DNA of 64,000 bases, taken from JAEUNJ01 sp052035955 (GTDB lineage: Bacteria; Pseudomonadota; Gammaproteobacteria; Burkholderiales; Rhodocyclaceae). How positions within the stretch are numbered: position 1 is the stretch's first letter; the number at the start of each line of letters is the position of its first letter. The notes under the pieces were generated by a model. It worked only from the letters and a program-made list of their open reading frames with translations, was not told the DNA's origin and did no database searches. The position numbers and the translations under genes are program-made. The stretch covers positions 1-64,000 of the forward strand of contig JBPOHD010000016.1 of assembly GCA_052035955.1 (NCBI GenBank). Reading direction: 5' to 3'. This document shows, piece after piece, positions 23,238 to 31,602 of this stretch.

Positions 23238-24632
23238 ATGGTCAGCAATTTCCAGGAACTTGTATTCGACCCGCAGGTAATCCGCCGATTCGACATCAGC
23301 GGCCCCCGTTACACGTCCTATCCCACCGCCGATCGATTTGTTGAGGCTTTCGGCCCCGACGCCTACAAGCATTGGCTCGGACGACGAACCGTCGGGGGAT
23401 TCAGCAGGCCACTTTCATTATACGTCCACATCCCGTTCTGTAACACCATCTGCTACTACTGTGCCTGTAACAAGATCATTACCAAGGATCATGGTAGATC
23501 TGCCAAGTATCTGAAATATCTCGGCAAAGAGCTTGCGTTGCAGGCGCAGGCGCTGGATGGCAGCCACGACGTTGTGCAGCTCCATTGGGGTGGCGGGACG
23601 CCGACTTTCCTTGCCGACGATGAAATGAGACGGTTGATGGAACTCATCAACCGCAACTTCCGCCTGCTTCCCGGTGGCGAATACTCGATTGAAGTAGACC
23701 CGCGCAAGGTGAATCGCGACTCGGTTCGTCTATTGTCCGAACTGGGATTCAACCGCATGAGCGTTGGTGTCCAGGATTTCGAACCGGCAGTCCAGGTAGC
23801 GGTCAACCGGGTTCAAAGCCAGGAGGAGACGGCGCTGGTGATTGACTCGGCGCGCGAATTTGGTTTCAAGTCGGTATCGGTGGATCTCATCTACGGTTTG
23901 CCCAAGCAGAATGTCATCAGTTTTAACCACTCACTGGACGAGGTTATCAAGCTCTCCCCCGATCGCCTCTCCATTTACAACTACGCCCATCTTCCGGGGC
24001 ATTTCAAGCCACAACGTCGGATCAACGAACACGAATTGCCGAGCGCAGAAGTCAAGCTGCAAATTCTGCAGTTGGCGATTCGGCGTTTGACCGATGCCGG
24101 CTACGTGTTCATCGGCATGGACCATTTCGCGAAGCCAGACGATGAACTGGCGGTTGCGCAGCGACAAGGGCGCCTGCACAGGAATTTCCAGGGCTACTCG
24201 ACCCATGCCGAGGCAGACCTGATGGCCTTCGGCGTTTCTGCAATCAGCAAGGTGGGCCCCACGTATAGCCAGAACGTGCGGACTCTCGACGAATACTACG
24301 ACGCGCTCGACAACGGCCAGTTGCCGATCATGCGGGGTCTGGAATTGACGGCCGATGACCTCTTGAGGCGTTCCATCATCCAGGCCCTGATGTGTCATTT
24401 CGAGCTCTCTATAGAATCCATCGAGATTGCTCATCTGATCGATTTCAAGAAGTATTTCGCTGCAGAACTGTCTGATCTGCGAGAAATGGAACAGGCCGGG
24501 CTTCTGGCAATCGACGACCAATGGATCAGCGTACTTCCCAGGGGGAGGATGCTCGTCCGCGTGATCGCGATGGCCTTCGATCGCTACCTGCGGGCAGACC
24601 GCGAACGCAAGCGTTATTCCAAAGTCATTTGA
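23238..24632 (+). CDS. hemN: Oxygen-independent coproporphyrinogen III oxidase
   Basis: HemN is a radical SAM enzyme that decarboxylates coproporphyrinogen III in haem synthesis without oxygen. The cluster motif is C-x3-C-x2-C in IPFCNTICYYCACNKI, the SAM-binding glycine stretch is HWGGGTPTFL, and FDISGPRYTSYPTADRF at the N-terminus is the HemN (not HemW) signature. The ATG at 23238 (MVSNFQELVFDPQVIRRFD) gives 464 residues, normal for HemN. Upstream sequence in frame covers the FNR box and is not coding. Confidence 0.96.
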   Translation: MVSNFQELVFDPQVIRRFDISGPRYTSYPTADRFVEAFGPDAYKHWLGRRTVGGFSRPLSLYVHIPFCNTICYYCACNKIITKDHGRSAKYLKYLGKELALQAQALDGSHDVVQLHWGGGTPTFLADDEMRRLMELINRNFRLLPGGEYSIEVDPRKVNRDSVRLLSELGFNRMSVGVQDFEPAVQVAVNRVQSQEETALVIDSAREFGFKSVSVDLIYGLPKQNVISFNHSLDEVIKLSPDRLSIYNYAHLPGHFKPQRRINEHELPSAEVKLQILQLAIRRLTDAGYVFIGMDHFAKPDDELAVAQRQGRLHRNFQGYSTHAEADLMAFGVSAISKVGPTYSQNVRTLDEYYDALDNGQLPIMRGLELTADDLLRRSIIQALMCHFELSIESIEIAHLIDFKKYFAAELSDLREMEQAGLLAIDDQWISVLPRGRMLVRVIAMAFDRYLRADRERKRYSKVI

Positions 24633-24697
24633 CGGCGGCAGGGTGTCCTGCCCGCCAGACTTTGACGCCGCGTTTCATTGCCAGGCTTCGCTGAACC

Positions 24698-25393
24698 ATG
24701 TCCGACCCGGGTGTTTTGGGTATCTTCATTGTCGGTCTCCTCGGTGCCGGCCATTGCGTCGGAATGTGCGGCGGAATCGTGGGTGCCTTCGTTTCGGCTC
24801 GTAGTTCCAACGCGGCTTCACCTGCCTGGCGCCTGAATCTGGCATACAACGCGGGCCGCATCGGTAGCTATGCCGTCGCCGGCGCCATTGCCGGTACTAT
24901 TGGCAGCCTCGGATCCATGTTCGGAGACTTTCCGTTGTTTCGGATTGGCCTGCTTGTCTTCGCCAACCTGATGCTTGTCGCTCTGGGCATTTACTTGACC
25001 GGCTTTACGCGTTTGCTTTCAGGGCCGGAGCGCCTGGGCCAGAGCTTATGGCGGCGAATCCAGCCCATCACCGGCCGTTTCCTTCCGGTGCGCTCGGCAG
25101 CTGAGGCATTTCCGCTCGGGGTCCTCTGGGGCTGGCTGCCTTGTGGCCTTGTTTACAGCGCACTGGCCACCTCGATTGCGGCAGGTTCTGCCAGCCGTGG
25201 TGCGCTCGTGATGTTCGCGTTCGGCCTTGGGACCCTGCCAAACCTGATGCTCGCCGGCCTGTTGGCTGATCGCTTTCGGACATTGGCGTGTAAGCCTGCC
25301 GTCCGCACCGCCGCGGGGATTCTAGTGGTAGGTCTCGGGATTTGGGGGCTGAGGGGGGCTTACGTGCTCGTCGCCCATTGGCGTGGCTACTGA
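24698..25393 (+). CDS. SafE/UreH_2-type membrane protein with GHCxGMCGG motif
   Basis: A 231-residue protein with about six membrane helices. The first carries GLLGAGHCVGMCGGIVGAF, the signature of the sulphite-exporter-like DsbD/UreH_2 group often found beside ccoI or copA. A second conserved motif is FPLGVLWGWLPCGLVYSAL. Paired cysteines in membrane helices suggest a role in copper or thiol handling for cytochrome oxidase assembly; this is inference from context. It lies between hemN and the usp-copA-copZ genes on the same strand. Confidence 0.85.
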   Translation: MSDPGVLGIFIVGLLGAGHCVGMCGGIVGAFVSARSSNAASPAWRLNLAYNAGRIGSYAVAGAIAGTIGSLGSMFGDFPLFRIGLLVFANLMLVALGIYLTGFTRLLSGPERLGQSLWRRIQPITGRFLPVRSAAEAFPLGVLWGWLPCGLVYSALATSIAAGSASRGALVMFAFGLGTLPNLMLAGLLADRFRTLACKPAVRTAAGILVVGLGIWGLRGAYVLVAHWRGY

Positions 25394-25414
25394 TCGCACC
25401 GGTACAATCGCCCC

Positions 25415-25840
25415 ATGAACATCCTGCTCGCCATCGACGGATCCGATATTTCCCTGCGTGCCGTCGATTCGCTTGTCGCCCATGTTCGATGGTTCCACGA
25501 GCCACCGACGATCCATCTCCTGCACGTTCATCTTCCCATCCCGGTCGGGTTTGCCCTGCATCAGCTCGGACATGATGCCATCGACCGTTACTACCGCGAG
25601 GAGGGTGAATCGGTACTCACCCCAGCGAAGGAAAGGCTAACGGGGGCCGCCCTGGATGTAGTCCTTCACGTACATGTCGGTCATCCGGCCCAGACGATCG
25701 TCAAACTGGCCTCGGACCTTGGTTGCGAATTGATCTGTCTCGGGACGCATGGTCGAGGGGCTTTGGGCACAGCACTGCTTGGGTCCGTGGCCGCGCGGGT
25801 TCTGCAACTGTCTACCGTACCCGTCCTGCTCGCCAAGTGA
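25415..25840 (+). CDS. Universal stress protein UspA family
   Basis: A 141-residue single Usp domain with MNILLAIDGSDISLRAVDSL at the start and the nucleotide-binding loop GTHGRGALGTALLGSVAARVL near the end. It begins 21 bases after the SafE-like gene and ends 22 bases before copA, so it is part of that run. Its similarity to the usp at 15081 is only at family level. Confidence 0.93.
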   Translation: MNILLAIDGSDISLRAVDSLVAHVRWFHEPPTIHLLHVHLPIPVGFALHQLGHDAIDRYYREEGESVLTPAKERLTGAALDVVLHVHVGHPAQTIVKLASDLGCELICLGTHGRGALGTALLGSVAARVLQLSTVPVLLAK

Positions 25841-25862
25841 CCCTGAGCAGAACGGCGACGCC

Positions 25863-28244
25863 ATGAACCAGCCGCCCGCCCAGGCTGTCATTGAGGTCCC
25901 GGTTTCCGGCATGACCTGTGCGGCGTGTGCCGCTCGAATCGAGAAGCAACTGAACCGCCTTCCCGGTGTCGACGCCTCCGTCAATTTCGCCACCGAACGG
26001 GCGGCAATTCGATTCGACGCCGCCAGTGCGACCGCTGCGCAACTTGTCGACACCATCCGGCGGACGGGTTTTGATGTTCCACCTTCGAGCGTGGAATTAT
26101 CCGTCGGGGGGATGACCTGTGCGGCTTGCGCAACCCGCATCGAGAAGCAACTCAACCGATTGCCCGGCGTGGAAGCGGTAGTGAATCTGGCGGCAGAGAA
26201 GGCGCACATACGTTTTGTCCCCGGGATGGTCGATGCGGAGACCCTGGTCTCGGTCGTCGAAAGGACGGGGTTCAAGGCCACCGTTTCCACCGACGACTCG
26301 AGAGTCCAGGAGAAGGCACGAAAGGATGCGATCTACCACCACGAATTACGCCAGTTCTGGATTTCGGTCGCCCTGACCCTGCCCCTCGCGGCTCAGATGT
26401 TCTGGATGTTCGGGGGAGAAGGGGGCCATCAGGACGTGTTGCCGCGGTGGCTACAACTCCTGCTTGCCACGCCCGTCCAACTCTGGATCGGCAAACGGTT
26501 CTATGTCGGCGCCTTCCATGCACTGCGGGGGGGCACGGGCAACATGGACGTGCTGGTGGCGCTGGGCACGGGAATGGCGTGGCTTTTCAGTTTGGTAGTC
26601 ACGCTTGGGAACCTTCACCAACACGTCTATTTCGAGGCGTCGGCCATGGTGATTACCCTAGTCCTAATGGGCAAGATACTCGAGGCGCGGGCCAAGGCGA
26701 AAACTTCGGCGGCGATTGAGGCCCTGGTCCGCCTGCAGCCGCAGACAGCCGTCGTCGAACGCGGCGGTCGGCAGACGGAGGTGCCGGTGGCAACCCTGAT
26801 ACCCGGTGATGTCTTCCTGGTGAAGCCGGGGGAATCCATTCCCGTGGATGGGGAGGTGATCGGAGGAGAATCGTCGGCAGACGAATCGATGCTGACGGGC
26901 GAGAGTCTGCCTGTGGCCAAGGTGTCGGGAGATCGTGTCTTTGCAGCGACCGTCAATCTCCATGGGCTGGTTCGATGCCGGGCGACCGGCGTTGGCAGCC
27001 ACACGCTGTTGGCGGGCATCATTCGACTTGTCGAGCAGGCACAGGGGTCCAAGGCGCCCGTGCAACGGCTTGCCGATCGGGTCGCGGCAGTTTTCGTGCC
27101 GATCGTGACGGCGATTGCCACGATCACCTTCACTGGCTGGTGGTTTTTTGACGGCGATGTGGCCAATGCCATCGTGAATTCGGTAGCTGTGCTGGTGATC
27201 GCTTGTCCTTGCGCCCTGGGGCTCGCCACACCCACGGCCATCATGGTTGGAACGGGGCAGGGGGCCCGACTCGGCATCCTGATTCGAAACGCGTCGGCCC
27301 TGGAACTGGCGGAGCGGATCGATATCCTTGCGGTGGACAAGACAGGGACGTTGACCGAGGGGCGGCCAGCGGTCACGAACCTGGTTCCTGCAGACGGTGT
27401 GCGATCGGATGAGTTGCTCCGGCTTGCGGCAAGTCTGGAACAGGGATCCGCCCATCCCCTGGCGGCGGCCGTGGTGACTCGCGCGGGCGGTCTGGACCTG
27501 GAGATGCCGGCGGAGTTCCGCGATGTTGCGGGCAAAGGGGTGAGCGGCCGCGTCGGCGGTGCCCTTGTGATGGCCGGGTCCCCGGAGTGGTTGGGCGAGT
27601 CCGGGATCGCAGTGCCGGATCCCGGAATTCTGCAGGCGGCCGGGTGCAGCGTCGTCGCGGTCGCGCGCGACGGATGCCCCTTGGGTCTGATCGCAATTTC
27701 CGACCCGATACGTGCCGGTTCCCGTGCGGCGGTCGAGAGGATGCGTGCCATGGGCATTGATGTCGTCATGATCACGGGAGACAACGCCGGAACGGCGTCC
27801 GCCATCGCACGGGAAGCCGGAGTGGCGCGTTTCGAGGCCGGGGTGATGCCGGCCGGCAAGGCCGACGCGGTGAATCGCCTTCGCTGCGGAGGCAAGCGCG
27901 TTGGCATGGCGGGAGACGGGATCAACGACGCACCTGCATTGGCGGCGGCCGATGTGTCCTTTGCCATGGGTGCCGGTTCCGACGTGGCGATGGCGACGTC
28001 GGACATCACGCTGATGCGCAACGATCTGGGCGCGGTGCCAGACGCCATTTCCCTGTCTCGCGCCACGCTCAAGAAGATCCGCCAGAACCTCTTCTGGGCA
28101 TTCGTCTACAACGTGATTGGGATTCCGCTAGCGGCCTTCGGCCTTTTGAATCCCGTGGTCGCCGGAGCCGCGATGGCCATGAGCTCGGTTTCGGTAGTCA
28201 GCAATTCGCTGCTGCTGCGCCGATGGAAACCGGAAAGGAGATGA
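25863..28244 (+). CDS. copA: Copper-exporting P-type ATPase
   Basis: CopA pumps copper(I) out of the cytoplasm. The 793-residue product from the ATG at 25863 has two heavy-metal domains, GMTCAACAARIEK and GMTCAACATRIEK, both followed by the same QLNRLPGV segment, a sign of domain duplication. The ion site CPC is in VIACPCALGLATP (about residue 449), phosphorylation DKTGT at about 492, hinge GDGINDAPAL, and the last-helix motif MAMSSVSVVSNSL of copper(I) pumps. It is distinct from ccoI, which lacks the doubled domain. Followed directly by a copZ-like gene. Confidence 0.96.
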   Translation: MNQPPAQAVIEVPVSGMTCAACAARIEKQLNRLPGVDASVNFATERAAIRFDAASATAAQLVDTIRRTGFDVPPSSVELSVGGMTCAACATRIEKQLNRLPGVEAVVNLAAEKAHIRFVPGMVDAETLVSVVERTGFKATVSTDDSRVQEKARKDAIYHHELRQFWISVALTLPLAAQMFWMFGGEGGHQDVLPRWLQLLLATPVQLWIGKRFYVGAFHALRGGTGNMDVLVALGTGMAWLFSLVVTLGNLHQHVYFEASAMVITLVLMGKILEARAKAKTSAAIEALVRLQPQTAVVERGGRQTEVPVATLIPGDVFLVKPGESIPVDGEVIGGESSADESMLTGESLPVAKVSGDRVFAATVNLHGLVRCRATGVGSHTLLAGIIRLVEQAQGSKAPVQRLADRVAAVFVPIVTAIATITFTGWWFFDGDVANAIVNSVAVLVIACPCALGLATPTAIMVGTGQGARLGILIRNASALELAERIDILAVDKTGTLTEGRPAVTNLVPADGVRSDELLRLAASLEQGSAHPLAAAVVTRAGGLDLEMPAEFRDVAGKGVSGRVGGALVMAGSPEWLGESGIAVPDPGILQAAGCSVVAVARDGCPLGLIAISDPIRAGSRAAVERMRAMGIDVVMITGDNAGTASAIAREAGVARFEAGVMPAGKADAVNRLRCGGKRVGMAGDGINDAPALAAADVSFAMGAGSDVAMATSDITLMRNDLGAVPDAISLSRATLKKIRQNLFWAFVYNVIGIPLAAFGLLNPVVAGAAMAMSSVSVVSNSLLLRRWKPERR

Positions 28245-28246
28245 AG

Positions 28247-28453
28247 ATGGAAAACACTGTGATCAAGGTTGGTGGCATGTCCTGTGGCGGCTGCGTGAAA
28301 AGCGTCACCAACGTTCTGCAAAATCTGGGGGGCGTTGGAAAGGCAGAGGTTTCGCTCGAACAGGGAGAAGCCCGCGTCGAATTCGACCCGGGGCGGGTCG
28401 CCCGTGAACAGTTGCTAAAGGCTGTCGAGGACGCCGGATTCGAAGTGTCCTGA
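28247..28453 (+). CDS. copZ: Heavy-metal-associated copper chaperone CopZ-like
   Basis: A 68-residue single heavy-metal domain. The metal site is GMSCGGCVKSV, and the domain ends with EQLLKAVEDAGFEVS. It should carry copper(I) to CopA. The ATG at 28247 has AAAGGAG at six bases; the ATG at 28241 would be too close to it. The gene begins three bases after the copA stop, so the two are coupled. Confidence 0.9.
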   Translation: MENTVIKVGGMSCGGCVKSVTNVLQNLGGVGKAEVSLEQGEARVEFDPGRVAREQLLKAVEDAGFEVS

Positions 28454-28474
28454 GAGCTTCCGGTTCCGTCACCG

Positions 28475-28957
28475 CTACGAACTGGACGCTGCCTGCATCT
28501 GAGACTGCAGATAGTTCTGAAGCCCGACCCTGTCGACCAACTCGAGTTGAGTTTCGAGCCAGTCGATGTGTTCCTCCGTGTCCTCGAGGATATCCGCGAG
28601 GATCTCCCGGGACACGAAATCCCCCACCTTCTCGCAATGGACGATGGCGGTCTTCAGGTCTGCCTGGGCGCCTAACTCGAGCTTGAGGTCGCCGCCCAGG
28701 CATTCGGGTACGGTTTCACCAATCAGCAGCTTGTTCAAGGCCTGCAGATTGGGCAGACCCTCGAGCAGCAATATGCGTTCGATCAGGTGATCGGCGTGGT
28801 GCATCTCCTCGATGGATTCCTCGTACTCGTGCTTGCCCAGGCGATCGAACCCCCAGTTCTTGTACATACGTGCATGGAGGAAGTACTGATTGACGGCCGT
28901 CAGTTCATTGACGAGTTGCTTGTTCAACAACTGAATGACTTGTGTGTCCCCTTTCAT
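28475..28957 (-). CDS. bfr: Bacterioferritin
   Basis: Bfr is a 24-mer iron store with di-iron centres and bridging haem. The 160-residue product starts MKGDTQVIQLLNKQLVNEL and keeps E18, E51, H54, E94, E127 and H130 type ligands (EEMHHAD, EEHIDWLETQL). The haem ligand Met52 is present in ESIEEMHHAD. It lies 14 bases after bfd on the same strand, a usual pairing for iron storage and release. Confidence 0.96.
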   Translation of the reverse strand: MKGDTQVIQLLNKQLVNELTAVNQYFLHARMYKNWGFDRLGKHEYEESIEEMHHADHLIERILLLEGLPNLQALNKLLIGETVPECLGGDLKLELGAQADLKTAIVHCEKVGDFVSREILADILEDTEEHIDWLETQLELVDRVGLQNYLQSQMQAASSS

Positions 28958-28971
28958 GGGATGCTCCCTGT

Positions 28972-29178
28972 TTAGGCTACGGATGGAAAGTTGGTGGGTT
29001 CCGTCGGGCACTCGGTGCAGCAAGCCTCCCGGATGATCTCGTAGGCGCATGAACTGCAACGCCCACACGTCCTCCCGACGCCCAGCAACTCGCCCAAATC
29101 CCGGACCGACCGGCAGCCGCGTGAGATCGCTTCGTCGACATGCTTTTCCGTGACGGCATGACAGACACAGACATACAT
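28972..29178 (-). CDS. bfd: Bacterioferritin-associated ferredoxin
   Basis: A 68-residue BFD-type [2Fe-2S] protein. Cluster ligands are C-x-C in MYVCVCHAVTEK and C-x2-C in RTCGRCSSCAYEI. Bfd reduces the bacterioferritin core to release iron. The ATG at 29178 is the family start. A Fur-type palindrome lies 65 bases upstream. Confidence 0.95.
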   Translation of the reverse strand: MYVCVCHAVTEKHVDEAISRGCRSVRDLGELLGVGRTCGRCSSCAYEIIREACCTECPTEPTNFPSVA

Positions 29179-29242
29179 GGGAGCTCCTTCCGTTTTCACG
29201 GGATATCGCTGACGGTAATACCCGCGCAAACCGTTCAAATAA

Positions 29243-29257
29243 TGAGAATGATTCTCA
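29243..29257 (-). promoter_or_regulatory. Fur box upstream of bfd-bfr
   Basis: TGAGAATGATTCTCA is a perfect 7-1-7 palindrome of the Fur class (consensus TGATAATNATTATCA). It lies 65 bases before the bfd start and 120 bases before ppa. Iron control of bfd is well established; the site is oriented to either gene because it is symmetric. Confidence 0.82.
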
Positions 29258-29345
29258 ACTAAATCCGCTGCACCGTCAACCCCTTGGACGCCGGGCGTAT
29301 TCGGGACAGGACTCCTTCAATGAAGGGGATGCACGTTGCGACGGC

Positions 29346-29351
29346 TATAAT
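29346..29351 (+). promoter_or_regulatory. TATAAT -10 element for ppa
   Basis: A perfect TATAAT lies 26 bases before the ppa GTG. No clear -35 element is seen at 16-18 bases upstream. A likely start near 29358 leaves a short leader containing GGGAG as ribosome-binding site. Confidence 0.6.
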
Positions 29352-29376
29352 GCGACCTTTTTTCCGGGAGCAGAAC

Positions 29377-29925
29377 GTGGGCCTTTCGAGTGTGCCGTCC
29401 GGCAAGGATCTGCCGAACGATTTCAACGTAGTCATCGAGATTCCGATGCATGCCGAGCCCATCAAGTACGAGGTGGACAAGGAATCCGGGGCGATCTTCG
29501 TGGACCGATTCATGTCGACGGCGATGCATTACCCCTGCAACTATGGCTACATTCCCCATACGATAGCCGGCGACGGTGATCCCGTGGACGTGTTGGTGCT
29601 CACCCAATTCGCATTGCCGCCTGGAGTGGTGGTCCGCTGCCGCCCCGTGGGCATGCTGAAGATGGTCGACGAAGCGGGCGATGACGCCAAGCTCCTGGCC
29701 GTACCAGTGGACAAGCTGACCACCATGTATCGCAACGTGACTTCCCCGCGCGATCTTCCGCAGATCGTTCTCGATCAGATTTCGCACTTCTTCGCCCACT
29801 ACAAGGATCTGGAGCCGGGCAAGTTCGTCAAGGTCAGCGGCTGGGTCGACGCGGAGGATGCCAAGAAGGAGATCATGGCTGGCGTCAAGGCCTACGAGGA
29901 CGCCAAGGACAAGCCCGCCTTCTGA
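29377..29925 (+). CDS. ppa: Inorganic pyrophosphatase (family I)
   Basis: Ppa hydrolyses pyrophosphate to drive biosynthesis. The 182-residue product from the GTG at 29377 begins like E. coli Ppa (GLSSVPSGKDLPNDFNVVIE). It has the active-site signature DGDPVDVLV with its three aspartates, IKYEVDKESGAIFVDRF and HYPCNYGYIPHT. Upstream ATGs in frame lie before the -10 element and are unlikely to be used. Confidence 0.96.
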   Translation: MGLSSVPSGKDLPNDFNVVIEIPMHAEPIKYEVDKESGAIFVDRFMSTAMHYPCNYGYIPHTIAGDGDPVDVLVLTQFALPPGVVVRCRPVGMLKMVDEAGDDAKLLAVPVDKLTTMYRNVTSPRDLPQIVLDQISHFFAHYKDLEPGKFVKVSGWVDAEDAKKEIMAGVKAYEDAKDKPAF

Positions 29926-29927
29926 TC

Positions 29928-30671
29928 GTGCGTCCAACCCCCTCGCGCGCGGCGGTTGCGCTGCTGGTACTGGCTGTCAGTTCAGGCGTGAATGCCGTCG
30001 TCGGCCAGGGGGATCCGGAGACTGTATTTGTCGAGGCAAGGGAGCGGGCTGCGGCCGGACCATATCAGTACCCGGAGGAGTTCGAAGTCGCGGTCGACCT
30101 TTCCGGGGACAACCTCGACATTCGGCAAGAACCTGGCACCGACAGGGTCCGGATTCTGTATCGGATGAACTTCAACCAGGTTGCCGAAGGATGGAGTTGG
30201 CAACCTGGGGCCGATCCGGCCCGACAGGACTATTTCCGCTTCAAGTATCTTCCGCTCGGGAACCGGGAAGTCGAACGGGACGCGCCCCGAAAGGGCGAAG
30301 ATCTGCCGGGCAGGATGCGGGAGTTCCGCAATGTGTGGCGCTATGCGTACTATCTGGCCTTCGAGAATCCCTATGAGTTCTTCGAACGTCCGCAGGTGGA
30401 AGACGATGCCGGATTCTCGGTCGAATTGAGCGGCGCTGATGCGCGGAAGGTGCTGGCCGATCGAGGAGTTCTGAAGATGGTCGCGAGGGCCGTGCGCCAG
30501 AGCCCTTACGTGGCCGAGAGCACAACCTACTGGCGGGCCACCGACGGTCAACCGACCGAGTTGACGCTAAAGAATCGATACTTCATCGGCCGGCTCACCG
30601 AAATCTTGTTCGTCGGGAAAGACGGGCAGTCGTTCGGGCGTATCACCGCCACACGCCAGAATAGTCAGTGA
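29928..30671 (+). CDS. Unrecognised exported protein
   Basis: A 247-residue product beginning with GTG two bases after ppa. The N-terminus (RAAVALLVLAVSSGVNAVVG) looks like a signal peptide. The mature part is charged, with tyrosines and arginines in RYAYYLAFENPYEFFERPQ and a C-terminal strand-rich end (NRYFIGRLTEILFVGKDG). I do not recognise a family. Its last 29 bases overlap the convergent GIDE-like gene. Confidence 0.72.
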   Translation: MRPTPSRAAVALLVLAVSSGVNAVVGQGDPETVFVEARERAAAGPYQYPEEFEVAVDLSGDNLDIRQEPGTDRVRILYRMNFNQVAEGWSWQPGADPARQDYFRFKYLPLGNREVERDAPRKGEDLPGRMREFRNVWRYAYYLAFENPYEFFERPQVEDDAGFSVELSGADARKVLADRGVLKMVARAVRQSPYVAESTTYWRATDGQPTELTLKNRYFIGRLTEILFVGKDGQSFGRITATRQNSQ

Positions 30672-31587
30672 TCAGGAAGTAGGAGGCCAGGAGTCCTGCG
30701 AAGAACACCGCGAGGTGGATGCCGGTCAGCCACTTGTAGGTGGACGCAATTGCATCTGGACTCCGATCCGCGAGCAGGAAGAGGCGGCCATCGGACGGGG
30801 AACGCAATGTATGTTCCGGTTTCAACTCCGGCCTGGCGCCTTGCCGCAATTCGACGGTCTTCCTCCGAGCCTCCTTCCGTGCCAGCGCAAGTTCCCGCTC
30901 GTCCAGACGGCGATCCCGATTGCTGTCGAAGCGGGCGAGCATCGCGGGTACATCCTGCTGCCAGCTTGCGAGGAGCCGATCAGAGTCCCTGTCGAGAATA
31001 TCGGAGGGGATGGCGGCGGGCGCTGCATGCCATTGGGTTTCGAACTGGCCCAGGGCGTAGACCGGGTCTCCGTCGCGGATCAGCCATAGGATGTGTTCGC
31101 GCCGAGTGCCCTCCGGGACGCGTTTCGTTTCCGCGACCAGCATCTCCGCGTCCGACGGAATGACAATACATACCCCTGTCCCATCGTCCAGGCCGAAGGG
31201 CTGTTCGGACTGGCCTTCCTGAACCGTCGTCCAGTAGGTCTTGCCCTTGCTGTCCGTCCTCTTTTCGCGGGTCTCGAAACGGTACCAGCGGCACGGTTCG
31301 CTCGCCACCGGATCATGCAGCGACGGGCCTTGGCCGGCGCCCGTGGCCCGCCCCACGAGTTCCGTGTAGCCCTGGGCGGCGCTGGCCACCTTGGAGGTGG
31401 GAGTGTCTCCAATGGCCCGCCAGCGTCGGTAGGCCCCGATCCAGGCGAAGAAACTGATCATTCCCATCAATGCCCAGGCTGCCTTCCAGAAGTCGGCATC
31501 CTCGGCCTGGACGGCGAACGCGAGAATCACCGCATGGCCCCCGAAGACGGCCCAGGAGCCAAACCGCCGCCCGAGGCGCACGATCAT
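30643..31587 (-). CDS. Membrane GIDE-domain-like protein with EF-hand-like loop
   Basis: A 314-residue protein with two N-terminal membrane segments (VFGGHAVILAFAVQA, ALMGMISFFAWIGAY) and one at the C-terminus (GIHLAVFFAGLLASYFLIT). Between them PCRWYRFETREKR..YWTTVQEGQSEQPFGLDDGTG resembles the GIDE/MULAN domain found in mitochondrial E3 ligases and in bacterial proteins near LemA. No RING finger is present. A later segment DSNRDRRLDERELA has the spacing of an EF-hand calcium loop (D-x-N-x-D-x-R-x-D-x2-E). Function unknown; likely envelope. Confidence 0.65.
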   Translation of the reverse strand: MIVRLGRRFGSWAVFGGHAVILAFAVQAEDADFWKAAWALMGMISFFAWIGAYRRWRAIGDTPTSKVASAAQGYTELVGRATGAGQGPSLHDPVASEPCRWYRFETREKRTDSKGKTYWTTVQEGQSEQPFGLDDGTGVCIVIPSDAEMLVAETKRVPEGTRREHILWLIRDGDPVYALGQFETQWHAAPAAIPSDILDRDSDRLLASWQQDVPAMLARFDSNRDRRLDERELALARKEARRKTVELRQGARPELKPEHTLRSPSDGRLFLLADRSPDAIASTYKWLTGIHLAVFFAGLLASYFLITDYSGVWR

Positions 31588-31602
31588 GTCAAAATCCCCC
31601 GG

